Below, piece after piece: positions 38,053-50,834 of a stretch of DNA of 64,000 nt. The DNA comes from Psoroptes ovis (lineage: Eukaryota; Arthropoda; Arachnida; Sarcoptiformes; Psoroptidae). Position 1 is the first letter of the stretch. Each line of letters begins with the position of its first letter. A program made the translations under genes and the position numbers. Location: the NCBI GenBank assembly GCA_002943765.1, contig PQWQ01000003.1, positions 434,001-498,000 on the forward strand, in the 5' to 3' direction. The notes under the pieces are model-generated. The model had not been told where the DNA came from, did not search any database, and saw nothing but the letters and a program-made list of their open reading frames with translations.

Positions 38053-40922
38053 TATAATGAAAATATAATTCATAAGAATAAAATAATGAAATTTGAAAAC
38101 TTATGAATTCAATTTTTACTTTTTCTATCGAATGAAAAATGGAAAAGATAAAAAAAAAATTAATTCTTTACTCTCATATTTCCAATCGGGTATTTGACAT
38201 TCACTTATTTTTCTTATTTATTTTCAACATATTTCTTCTCCTTGTTGAATTGAATTGGAAAAAAGATTCATTGTTCAACAATCAAACACAGAAATACACA
38301 CAATACACAAGTGAAATGTTTTTCAAATGTTTTCAATTTCACAGATTGAAATTTGAATTGAAGATATTTGCCACTGAATTATCAGCGATTTTCCCTGAAG
38401 AAATCTGCTTTTTCAGAAGAAGAAACCATTCTTCAATGAATGAATGAATGAATACAAATACATTTAACAAAAATATTGAAAAGTTACCATAAAAAAAATT
38501 TGCACATGAATAAATATTCATTGGATGAATTGGATGGATAACACAATGAAAAATGTCTATTTGATCGACAAGCAAGCAAGCAAGCAACCAGCAAGTAACA
38601 ATGAATAAAATAAATAAATCAACAAACGAACAAACAAACAAACAGATAAATGATGATTGTTACAATATTTATTTTTGATTTGAATTTGTGAATTTGAACA
38701 AATAAATACAATTTAAATACCAATGCGACCATATTATTTGAATGAAAATGATGATAAATTTGTAAAATAATACATGTTTTTCAATTCTATTCTATTCTTT
38801 GGAATATTTTGCTTATCTCTATTCTTCAATCGACTTATCTGATTCGTTAATCGTATATTCCGAATGATAAATTTTCGCCAAAAACTAAATAAAGATGGAT
38901 GAGAATTTCGTGAGAATTGAAAAAAAACGCAAAATTTCATTAATTCAATGTTGGAATATATGGCATTGAGGAGAATTGAATTGAATTTCAGAACAGCGAA
39001 ATTGCAAAATCATGATTTCATTTTGGAAATTCTTGTGATATTTCAAGGTTTTTTCTTTTCTGATCTCTCTGTGTGTGTGAGAGTTTCTCCAAGGAATTTA
39101 CGTCAATATTTTTTTACCTGATCTTTTTGAATTTCTTATCCCTGAGAAACTTGTAAAAGTTTTCTAATTTATTGCTCATTTCTTGACAATGTTTTAAAAA
39201 CACATTAATATGTCAGATTGAAATAAGTAAGAAATTCCAGCAGCATCCATAGGAACAAGAAAAGGCACCTAAAACTAATTTAATCAATTAAAATCAAATT
39301 TTTAATAATGTTTTTTGGTATAATTATCAAAATCAAACATTGCTAATGACAATCTATTTGGATGTTCGACATTAAATTAATTATAATTACATAAAAATAT
39401 GTTATATCGATTTCGATCGATCATCAGGCAAATAGACCATAAACCTAATGGTTATGAGAGAAATTATTCAAACCAATCCTAAATGAAAGAATAAATATTT
39501 TGAACTTTTTTTTCCATATAAATTGAATTGTGAGATGTTCTTAGAAGAATACTTTGCGCATATTCTGGGCAGTTATCAATCAATTTTTCAAATAGAATAA
39601 TATATATTTTCCAGCCATTTTTCATGGAATATAATATATTTCCTAAAAATTCCAAGATTTTTTTTCCCTTAAAACTAAGGATGTTTTCGAAAAATATCGA
39701 TTGGCCGATATTTTTGGCAAAGTAAAAATAATATTAGCGCAAACCGGCATTGATCAATGATTAAATGTTTTTCGTTAAAATTGTGAACGATAAAAAATGA
39801 AGAATAATAGAAATTATATCATTTGAAAAACATTTGACGAAATGATAATCACGAAATGATGAAATGATCAAATATTTAATTCATAAAATGAATCTTGGTA
39901 ATAAATATTTTTACATTTATCGATTGGATAATTGTCTACAGATTTTTCTGCTTTTCAATTCATTCATTCCCACAAAATTTCCATAAAATAAGCATTGTTA
40001 GTGTCGTCTTAGGTCCAAAATATCATGGATTGATCATAATTGATTATTTTGATTCTTGAAGAAAAAAGAAAAGGATGGTACAGAATTTTAAGATTTTCGA
40101 TCATTATTTTCATCTTATTTTTTATTTTTTGTTATTTTCAAATTATCATTTCATTTCCACTAAAATTTTTTGTTTGAAAAAAATCAATTCAAACCTAATG
40201 ATAATAATAACATTCGCCAAGTTGATTACTATTTGGTTGGCTGGTTGTCATAAAAACTTATGATCACAAAACATCTTTATGATCTTCCCTCGGGTATTTT
40301 GTATTATGATATGTTTGAATGGAAAAATATTCGAGAAAAATTGGAACACAAAAAAAAAATCTTTTATTTTAACCGAGAAAAAAAAATTCAAAAACAAAGA
40401 GCCAAAAAAATTATAATTGGATCGTATACAATCATATATTGTTGTTTGTTGTATTCTGTGGTTGAATAGTTTTTAAAAACAATGATGAAATGATGAAAAC
40501 TGATATATTGTACAAATATACAAACATTACATTGCATTGAATTGCATTCAACATTAAAAACAATCAAAACCATTCAAAAAACCATTCGAAAAACCTTTCA
40601 AAAAACAATGAAAATGAAAATAAAATGAAATGAGAATAAAATGAAACCAAATGAAATGAAAAAAATATTTCAAAATAATGAGAACCAACAAAACCAATAA
40701 GGAACCAATGGAGAAAAACAAATATCTTTGTTCCATCTCATTTCATCACATCTCCCTTCAATATGTTTTTATTATCATTTTATACGATTTTATACGAAAT
40801 TCTTTATTTTCACTTTGTGAAAGTTATGGTTTGATTACCATTACAATCTCAATGAAAATAACGAATAATGATAATAATCAACCAACGATCATAATGTTAT
40901 TTATAATAAAAATAATAATGAC

Positions 40923-40944
40923 GATGATGATGATGATGATGATG
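40923..40944. repeat. GAT trinucleotide microsatellite
   Basis: Seven GAT units, flanked by further GAT/ATC-rich sequence to about 41135. Confidence 0.85.
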
Positions 40945-41371
40945 TATGCCGTATGCCTGCTTTATGTGTGTCGATGTGTGTAAAATAATAATAATAATCG
41001 TAAAAATCAATTATTAAACAAGATGAAATTGATAAAATGATGATTTTCTCCTTGTCGATATCATCTCACATACGATATCATCACTGTATGCGATGCTACA
41101 ATGTGATGATACAACAATGATGATGATGATATCGTACAATAAATTATTATCTTTGTTATTATTATATTTTCATTTATTCATTATTTATTTTCATTATTTA
41201 TTCTCATTTATTCATTATTAGTGTTGCCAATATATTAATAAATTAATATTAAATCATGTGTTATTATTATTATTACCATTATCATTTTCTTTATTATGAT
41301 GATTTTGATTATTATTATTATTAAAATTCATCACTTATTCATGGTTATTATATTATTATTTAGTTTTATTA

Positions 41372-41452
41372 TTAGGTTGTCTGGAAAGTTTTTGCCGGTT
41401 ATTTTGTAGAAAATAATCGAAAAAATCGGCGAGAACTTTTCGGACAACCTAA
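41372..41452 (-). mobile_element. Mariner-like MITE, subfamily B (reverse)
   Basis: 81 bp, TTAGGTTGTCTGGAAAGTTT...CTTTTCGGACAACCTAA with TA on both sides; inner arms TTTTGCCGGTT and AATCGGCGAGAA. Confidence 0.88.
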
Positions 41453-42355
41453 TATTATTTCTAGTCATGTTTTACATTAAATATTTTACATTTTACATGT
41501 AATTTTATATTTATAATATTCAACCAGAGAGAGAGCAAAATAAAAATAATTTTCATTATGAAAATAATGAAAATTCCATATATTCAATCTTAGATTATTT
41601 TTTCTCAAGATTTTTGTTTGCGTGCCGTTCAAATTTGTGGAATTTGTAATTGTAATTCATGCCTATAACCTTGAATATTCATGTAATTCCATGGAATTAT
41701 TACCCATATACAAGATGTTTATTGTTGTTTTGATCCAAGAAAATTTATTTTTAAAAGCATTTTTCCCGAAAAAATCCCATGAAGCAAAATTTCAAATTAA
41801 AAAATTAATAAACATTTATGAAATATTCATCATCGTTCGCATTATCATCATCATCAAAATCATTGATTGAAATAGTTTCATTGAATGTGTGCTTTTCGAA
41901 AATTTCTCTGTACATTTCTATTCATTATTTCTATTCAATTCATTCATCCATCCATTAATTTGTTTTTTTTTTTGTGAAAAAATGAAAATTTTCTAATTCA
42001 TTTCACATTTTTATTAAATATTTATTCATAGAATTCTTACAATTCTTGGAATTTGATTACATTTCATTCAGTTTTCATTCAAGAATTTATTCCACTTTTG
42101 TTCATCGTTGTTTGATTCATCGAAATTGATTTTATCGAATGTAAAAATGAGAAAATATTAATGGAGAAATAAGACGGAAACCTTTCAAGTTTATGAGATA
42201 CATATCAAACAAAATTTGCATCCGAAAAAATGCTTATTCATAAGAAAAAAGAAAATTCACCGTGTTTCAGGGCCATAATAATAATATGATGATGTTTGAT
42301 GCGTTATTTACTCTTATCGAATAGCAAATGTCCAAAATAAGAAATAAACAAAATA

Positions 42356-42437
42356 AAAAGGCTGTCCGTAAAGTTTTGGCCGATTTTCATGAACAACTTT
42401 ATTGATTATGCAGAATGAACTTTTCGGACAGTCAAAA
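42356..42437 (+). mobile_element. Mariner-like MITE, subfamily A (forward, decayed ends)
   Basis: 82 bp, AAAAGGCTGTCCGTAAAGTTT...TTTTCGGACAGTCAAAA, TA on both sides; outermost bases mutated but core intact. Confidence 0.83.
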
Positions 42438-43588
42438 TAAAAGAATATTCTTGAACATAATGGATGGAACATTGAAAGTTCTTGAAAAAAATGAAAAATA
42501 AAATAAAAATAAACACATTGAAACTAAACACATTAACTAAATACATTTCACATTTGATTATTTGTTATTATTTGATTTTTTTATTATTATTGTTGTTATT
42601 ATTACGATGATTATTATTTCTGTTTCATTTCATTTGAAAATTTACAAACATTTCCACCATTTCCAACATTTTCCAACAAATGGAAATGGAAATTTTTTAA
42701 TATGACCAAGGTAAAATTTGAATGGAAACAAATGTTCAATGTTTCATTGATGATAGATAATGAAATTTTCAATTACCTTCGATTTCATTTCATTTCATTT
42801 TATTCATTTATGACAAAACTAATAATAAAAAAATGGCCAAAAAAAATTCATTATCAAAATTGGTAAATTGAAAATGATGCATCCATTGAAAAGATGTTAT
42901 TTTAGGTTGTTTGTTGTCAAACATTATTATTATTATTATTTTGGTTTTTTATGGCCATTATATTCGTTTCAATATTTATGTTTTATTATCACATTTTACG
43001 TTTGAAAATGTATTCAAATTTCCATAGAAATTTTATGATAAAATTGATTGACATTTCATTTTTTTTCTTCTTAGGAATCTCCATTTTGTCCATTAAATTA
43101 TTATTATTTCGGGTGAAAATTTTTATATCAGGCCATTAGCTAGTCATGTAGGGCAGTATGTTTTTCACAATAATTGAATGGACATTTATTCATTTATTTA
43201 AAAATGATATGAAAATGTTTATTATTTAATCATAAAATTGAAAATTTCGAATAAATAAACAAATGAATAAACGAAATGAATGAATCATAAAGATAACGGG
43301 CAATGAGAATGGAAAAAAACATGAATTAAACATCATCATTCATTCGTTGTTGTTATTTTATTACATGTTATTATCATCGTAATAATAATAATCATCATCA
43401 TTGAAAAATACTAGATTAAACCTATGAAATGTTATTATATATTTCTACCTTTTATTTCAATTTTTAATCTTCAATCGTTGTTAACATTGAATTGAAAGAA
43501 TTAATTCTCGCATAAATTTTCATTATTCACTAACATTTTCTCAGTGTTTTTTGTCGTAATATCCAGTGGATATTTGTCTCAAAAAATA

Positions 43589-43668
43589 TTAGGCTGTTCC
43601 ATAAGTTCTTGCCGTTTTTTAAATGGTAATAAATTGAAAAAACGGCAAGAACTTATGGGACAACCTAA
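43589..43668. mobile_element. Hairpin MITE, subfamily C
   Basis: 80 bp, TTAGGCTGTTCCATAAGTTC and its near-perfect inverse at the right end, TA duplication. The arms continue through CTTGCCGTTTTTT / AAAAAACGGCAAG, leaving only about a dozen unpaired bases. Confidence 0.9.
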
Positions 43669-46369
43669 TATTTTTCACTTCGAACAAAATCGTCTAATGT
43701 TTAATTCCATCATTATCTTTTGTGTATAAACCCTGTCTATGTGGCTCTCTTTTCTTTGGGTATCCAATTCAATAATACTCTATGTAATAATATCATTATG
43801 ATTATGATTATTGTCTACTGTGACTGTTTTTCCATTTTTTAATTATTCATTCATTAATTCATTAATTCTTTTTGCCTGTTTCGACATAAAAACCTGTATC
43901 AAGTCTCGAATATTAATAATCATCATCAAAAGTAATCATATTAATACAATAATAATAATAATGATCATCATCATAATCGTCGTTATTAATGTTATTTCAT
44001 ATCATTATGAAATACAATAAATACAAATGATTCGATAAACATTGTACGAATGGTCAAAATTGAAGAATTTTAATGAATTCGAAAATAATATTAAAAAAAA
44101 ACGATGACAACAACAACCATCAAACAACAAACAACGATTATTTATTATTTAATTCGAGAGAATTATTATTATTTTGTGCCTAGAAACTAATAAATATGAC
44201 AAATGATCAAGGATCAAGTTGACAATTTTTCAAAATTAAATAAAGACCCAAGATTCCGAGGAACAAATAATTGTCTCATCACTGGGATATGTTGAGGGCC
44301 CTGGTCCATTGCGATCCATCGAGGCGATTACCAGGCGATCCATTGTCCACGGATTCAACGCCTTTGCACCAACAAAAAAATAATGTTTAATAAATAATTC
44401 ATTTTTAAAAAATATATTTTATTTGAATTTTTTCATTTTCCTCGTTGATGATTCAATTCAAAAAATTGTTCATTTTACAATATTTTTTTTTTAAATTTAT
44501 TGTTTTGTAGATTTTTAATGCAATTTTATAATGTATATTGTATGTCTATTTGATCTCGTATTACATTTGTTTTTATTTTGATTCCAGTTTTTCCTCGGGT
44601 TTCTACGGCCAAAAATGCCATGTTATTTCATTTCAAATAAACATATACCGATATGAAATGCAAAACAAAACAAATAAATTCAAATAAATAAATAAATTCA
44701 TTCATTCATTGACATTTAACTTTTACATTAAAAATTCTTTAAAAATTTATTTTTTGTTTTTTTTGTTGCTTTCTTTCGTCAAGACTATTCGCTTAATGAT
44801 ACATTATTTAATTCTATTATCATCATCATACAAAGTAAGGTTGTAACCAGGAAAAATTTTGGCGAAAAAACAAAAGGAAAATTCATTTCAAAATTGTCGT
44901 TGTTGTTTTCCATTGAAAATACACAAACAAGCAAACAAAGAGACGAAAATTTGTGTCCAAGTCCATGTTCTCAAATGTTTGATTCGGCAAATTCAAGTTG
45001 ATCAAAATCAAATTAAAATGAAATAATAAAAACAAAAGAACAAAATTTGAGTTCAAAAAACAATATGACAAAATACATGATAATTTTATTTATTTTTCAT
45101 TTAATTTCAATTCATTTCGTTTCAATTCATTTTATTTCACTTATTTATATACAAATATTGACTTTGTTATTTGTTTTGTTTTTGTTTTTTGTTTCCGCTC
45201 CAAATAAGAATTATTTTGAATTTTACGAAATAATATTCATGTTAATACATGTTCATGTTGATATTCATGTCTATTTATTCAAGTAAATTCATGTTTAAAT
45301 ATGCCCACTGTAATAACACGGTGGACATTGTATGTTTTTGACAAAAAATTTCAAAAAAATACAAATTTTCAAATTCATATATGATTTGAAATGTGTCAGA
45401 GGAAGAAATGATAATCTAAAAATAAATAAAGACAAACAAAAACAACAAGACACCTGCCTTATGTTTTTTCATATCGTTTTTTTAATTTTTCATTATTCAA
45501 ATCATTTCATTCATTCCAATATTTTGATCATTGTAATCACACCGAGAAGATTGGAAATCATTGAAAAATCTAAATGAATTACCGGTATGAAATGCGCGTT
45601 TGTTTTCTGGCTTGAAAAATATTTGAATTTGAAAAAATTTTTCAAAATGTTTCGCGCCATCTGATGTGCTGGATTAATTTCTCGCGAAATTCAAATATTT
45701 TCAGACATATTTTCTGGCCAAAATTATAATTTTCCAACCCTAATTGAATGAATAAATATGCAAACACAAACCAATGACAAATTTATCAAGAATCGAAATT
45801 ACAACAACAATGGTAAAAAGGCAAAAGCCAAATTCATGAATATTTATGAATTCATATGTGGCCATAATTTTCATAATTTTTATAATTTCATAATTAAATA
45901 AATCAAAAGAATTAGACAAAGAAGAAGAATGGGAAATAAATAATTGGTCATGAATCAAATGAATCTTGGATTTGTGATGAATCATTACAAATCAATGAAT
46001 GTGGGGAAATCATTTGCTGGGAAATGACTGGTAAAATGTCTGAAAATCAAAAATTCAAATGCATTATTTCATTTTCAATTCAATCTTTTTCATTTTTCCC
46101 TGAATTTCAAATTTTTTTTAATTAAATAAATGTTAATAATCATGGATTCAGAATGGATAATTATCATAATTAAACTGGTGAAATGAATTGATTTAGCATT
46201 GATTTTTTGTCTGCCAATTTGCTAGTAGCTTCTGCTGCTGTATTTGTATTTGTATTTGTTCCTCCTTTGAAAAATATACAAATACGAAATTAGACAAAAA
46301 ACAACATTGACAATGAACATTGATCAAATGAATCGAATAAATGAATCGAATAAATGAATTTTCAATGTA

Positions 46370-46451
46370 TTAGGTTGTCCGAAAAGTTCTTGTCGATTTT
46401 CCAATAATTTTTCGACGATATAACCGGGTAAAAACTTTTCGGACTACCTAA
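46370..46451 (+). mobile_element. Mariner-like MITE, subfamily B (forward)
   Basis: 82 bp, TTAGGTTGTCCGAAAAGTTC...TTTTCGGACTACCTAA, TA on both sides. Confidence 0.88.
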
Positions 46452-48723
46452 TATTTTTGTCTTTTAATGTAGCATTTGGAAAGCATGATCAATAGTCTTC
46501 GATGAAAATGAACATGAACATGAACCGAAAATTGAAAATCATTAATGATGATTCAAAATCGATGATCATCATCATCATCAGCGTTTGATACAAAACAGAG
46601 TTGAAACGAAATGAAAATATTTTGATTCCATGTAAAATTCCAAAGAAAATGAAAAATTTTCAAAATTGATTAAAATTAAGAAAATCAATTGAAAAATCGA
46701 GAAAATAAGGAATGGTAAAGTAGCCGTAGCAGTGTATGATGATGATGATGATAAATGTCATTGATTGATTTATTGATTTGAAATCGAAAATGAAATTGAT
46801 TACTTTTGATTTTTATTATTACTTGATTTTCGTTTTGATTGCAATTTACAAACTTTCCAGATCATTTGAGAATCAAATGTAATCAAACAAACAAACAAAC
46901 AAAAAGTGAAATCATGTAATTAGAAATGAAAAAAAACGAATTGTCATTAAACGAACGAGAAACAAATGTCAATATGAATGTCAATAAGATTCAAAGGGTC
47001 CCTGGGTGTGTTGTATGGGCAATTTAGGCCTTTCATTTCGATTTAATTTCATGTACCTTCGAAAAAATCAATCAAATAAGCAAAAATTCATCTCTGTTTT
47101 TCATCAAAAATGATGAAATTTCATTAGAATTTCACTTTTGGTGCCGAACAAATCAATGAATCAACGAATCAATTAACATCCTTTGTTTGATTGCATTTTT
47201 AATGAACCAAACCCAGCCAAAAACCAATAAATAGACAAAATTTTCAAATGAAAACATTGATTCATTGATTCATTCATTCATTTATAGACCAGAATTTTTT
47301 TTGAAACAATGAAATTAAAAACAAAAGAAATAAAATTATTTCAAATGAAATGATTTCAATTTTTCAAATTTTAAATGAAACGATTTTCATGCTAAAATCG
47401 TAACGAAATCTTTGGTCACACAGCCATAAAATACAGCACATTTATCTGGTTCCATGGAACTATGGAAAAATTGATTCACATGATTCATTAATGCATTCAT
47501 TTTCTTCTTAGACTTTCCATGAAATCAAATCATTTCCAGAAAAAATTTATCAAAATTAACCGAGGAAAATTGAATAGTCTCGCTTTCGGAGAGAATCGTA
47601 ACGTCTCATCTTCTTTTATTTTCTTTTTCGGTTTGCAATGGATTCAATTCAATATTCGAGTGTATTCAGCATATAGATAAACGACCACACACAATTTCTT
47701 CTTCGGATACATTTTTTTTGTGTGTCCGATTCACAAGTACATTGAATACATTGATTCACACTAAATGTATGAATTTTAAATGTTTGAATTCAAATAGACA
47801 CAAACACACACGCACACATATTTATATATAGAAATATGAATATTATTTTGAATTGAAATAAAATAAAATGAAAAAATGAAAGGAAACAACAATGAAATGT
47901 CTACTTTTTTCCTTTGAAACTGTATTTCCATATATAAACATTTCATTCCGGTTGAAAATACAATACAACACATTGAAAAAAAAATATATTCCTAGATATT
48001 CGTATATAGAAAGAATCAAATGATTGAAGAAGAAACATTTATTGTCATTATATATTTAAAAAAATAGAAATGATAAAAGTAAAATGAAATCAAGAGAAAA
48101 CCTAGAGAAAATCTAGGTGAATCAAAATTGTAAAAATAAATTTTGCAATTTTTTTTGGCTGGGTATTATACGTGTGTGTCTATGTGAGCTTCAAAGCTTC
48201 AAATGTACACAACATAAGAATCGTAAATGTGGATAATAATAATAAAATATATGTGAAATTGAAAATGGACGTATTTTACACGAATACACACATTCGAAAA
48301 CGAATGCACACGAAGGTACATAGGAATAGGAATAGGAATATAACATGTAAAATCGTATTATACATAATAACACATCGTTATTATTATTATCATTATTTTT
48401 ATTGTGCATAGTTTATGATGGCCAACCAACAAGAACCAACAACCAAAAGAAAAGTAAAAAAAAAGGATGCTTTTAAATGGCAATTTTGGCAAGGTTAGCA
48501 AAAGTGAATGGGGAAAAAAGCTAGGTCTTTCTTCCATTCATTCATTTACAGTTACCACTCCGTTGGAATTTTCGCCATCACGATCATCATCATCATCAAC
48601 ATTCTAACGATTCTATCATTGATTTGTACTTTTTGAAATCATAAAATAAATGTTGGAAAAAAAAAATTCATAAATTTAGGTTAAATGTAACCAAACCTAA
48701 ACCAAATGGTGAAACATTTATCA

Positions 48724-48752
48724 GTATTATTATTATTATTATTATTATTATA
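48724..48752. repeat. TTA trinucleotide microsatellite
   Basis: About nine TTA/ATT units in an otherwise featureless AT-rich stretch. Confidence 0.85.
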
Positions 48753-49695
48753 CGATCAATGGTCGGTTTTTCTTTTCTGGTATTTTCATATTTTGGACGC
48801 ATACTCTCTCTCTATATTATGCCTATTGGATGAAGCATTATTATACATTTTGCATTTTTTTTTAGTCTGTACACACAAACACACACACACATAATTTTCA
48901 AGCGAATGATTTTTTCACGATCATATCGACGAATATACGAATTGCGAATGTTGAATTGATAAAACATTGAATCTTTTATTCTACCAGTGCTTTGTGTGTC
49001 TGTGTTAAAAAATAAGAAAAAATAAGCGAAAATCTTTAAGAATTTTCACTTCGTTCGTTATTTCCTTCGTTATTTCTTCCATAAGAAATGAATTAACAAC
49101 AAATTCTAATGAATGAATGAATTTTACGATAAGAATAAGCGAAAAAATGTAAAACGAAATGAATCAAATCATCAAAATGAATTAAGAGAAGAAGAGAACC
49201 AGAAAAAATAATGAGAAATAAATAATGAAAATCACCATAAAAATGAGAATCACCATGATATTTACTATGATCATCATATGATTATCGCCTTTAAGAATTT
49301 TATAATTTAAGAAGACATTAATATTATATTTTTTATTATCGCATTCTTTTTTCTATGGTAATATTTGCGTTTTCTCCATTATTTTGCATATGCATTTATC
49401 GGTAAATGAACATGAAATTTTCATTTATTTTATTTTTTTTCACGCCTAATTCCAATAAAAAGTAATTCACAAATCAGAAATTTATTCATTTATTTTGCAC
49501 TCAGTTTTCTTGCATTTATTTTTCATTTCATACACGATTTATTTTTGATTTCTCAGTGTGTTATTTTCGTATTTCTCAAAAAATCCAGCCTAATACACAC
49601 GCACTTAGACCGTTAAAAAACCGATCAAAACGAAAAAAAAAACCAGAAACATTGTTTGTTTGTTTGAGATGATGCAGCTCACATTAAAACGGCAG

Positions 49696-49800
49696 ACACT
49701 GATCCACAACAATCAAATACATTGATCCACAATCGAATACACTGATCCTCAATCAAATACACTGATCATCAATAAACATTGATCCACAGCCCAAAACACT
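49696..49800. repeat. 20-bp minisatellite, about 5 units
   Basis: Imperfect tandem copies of ACACTGATCCACAATCAAAT starting at 49696, 49719, 49739, 49759 and 49776, of 17 to 23 bp each. Confidence 0.85.
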
Positions 49801-49941
49801 AAGCATATTTGATTGATTTTGTTATATTTTATTTATTCATTTATTTATTTATTTATATTTGTACAATGTTTTGTTCGAATATTATTCAATTTTCAGTTGT
49901 GTTATTATTGAAAAGTTTTGTATTTTTGCAATGAAAAAATA

Positions 49942-50023
49942 TTAGGCTGTCCGAAAAGTTCATTCCGCTTAATCACAATAGAGTTGCTCATAAAAATCGG
50001 CAAGAACTTTCCGGACAACCTAA
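49942..50023 (-). mobile_element. Mariner-like MITE, subfamily A (reverse)
   Basis: 82 bp, TTAGGCTGTCCGAAAAGTTC...TTTCCGGACAACCTAA, TA on both sides. It lies about 0.8 kb upstream of the Ras-like gene and is the nearest element to its promoter. Confidence 0.9.
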
Positions 50024-50834
50024 TATATTTGTTTCATTTTTTTTTATTGAAAATTTATTTATTTTCATTCTTATTTTCACTAAAAAAATACATTATCATT
50101 ATTGTTGTTATTACGATTATCATTACGATTATTGTTATTATTGAATTTGTTATATATTGATTCGAAATTCCCAAATTGGCTTTAGATGATTCCTGTTTAG
50201 TTTTTTTATATTTTCCTTTCGTGTTTTATTTCATTAATTTTGTTCTTCTTCATTCATTCATTTATTACCAAAAATTTTATCTTCAAAATTCATTTCCGAA
50301 ACGAAACCAAACGAAACGAAGCCCAAGAAACCCATTTCAATCCCAAGCAAATGAAATTTGAATGCGTGAAAATTCGTATTAGATTGTATTTGGTGAATAC
50401 AACTGATAATAGTAATAAATGCAATAATAATCAAGCATATAATCTACCAAAATTTAAATTGTGTGAAATGAAAAAAAAATGAAAATTCTTGGAAATTTTA
50501 CATTTTGTTATTCGTTCTTGGTTCATCTTCTGAATATTCGTTCACAAATTTTGTTTTATTATTTCTCCAAAGATTTAACATGAATTTTTTTATTTAAAAA
50601 TTTTCGATATCAGTGTTGTTTTACAATTGTTTGTTTGTTCATCATCATTTTGTTTGATTTTTTTATTTATTTTGCCTCGAATAATCTAATTCTCAATTTA
50701 TTTGTATTTGTATTTATTTGCACTTTAATTTCAAAGCAATGAATTGAAAATTTTTTCAAAATCAAATCAATTATTGAAATATTTGTTTTCAAATTCAAAA
50801 CGAAACATATCAAACCAAATACATATCAAAATTA

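Larger units (their letters stand above)
35827..50834. other. Gene-poor region, 15 kb
   Basis: No supported exon on either strand apart from weak candidates given as findings (44236-44400 and 47400-47525). Contents: six MITEs, a 20-bp minisatellite at 49696-49800, GAT repeats near 40923-40944, TTA repeats near 48724-48752 and tetranucleotide runs. Many small open frames are microsatellite translations. Confidence 0.6.

Noticed and set aside
12738..50160. Recurring peptide motifs such as ELFGQPNI and LGCPKSS in several small open frames (12.8, 17.8, 19.2, 43.6 and 49.9 kb)
   Set aside because: They are translations of MITE termini and cores, not a protein family; each frame coincides with an element.
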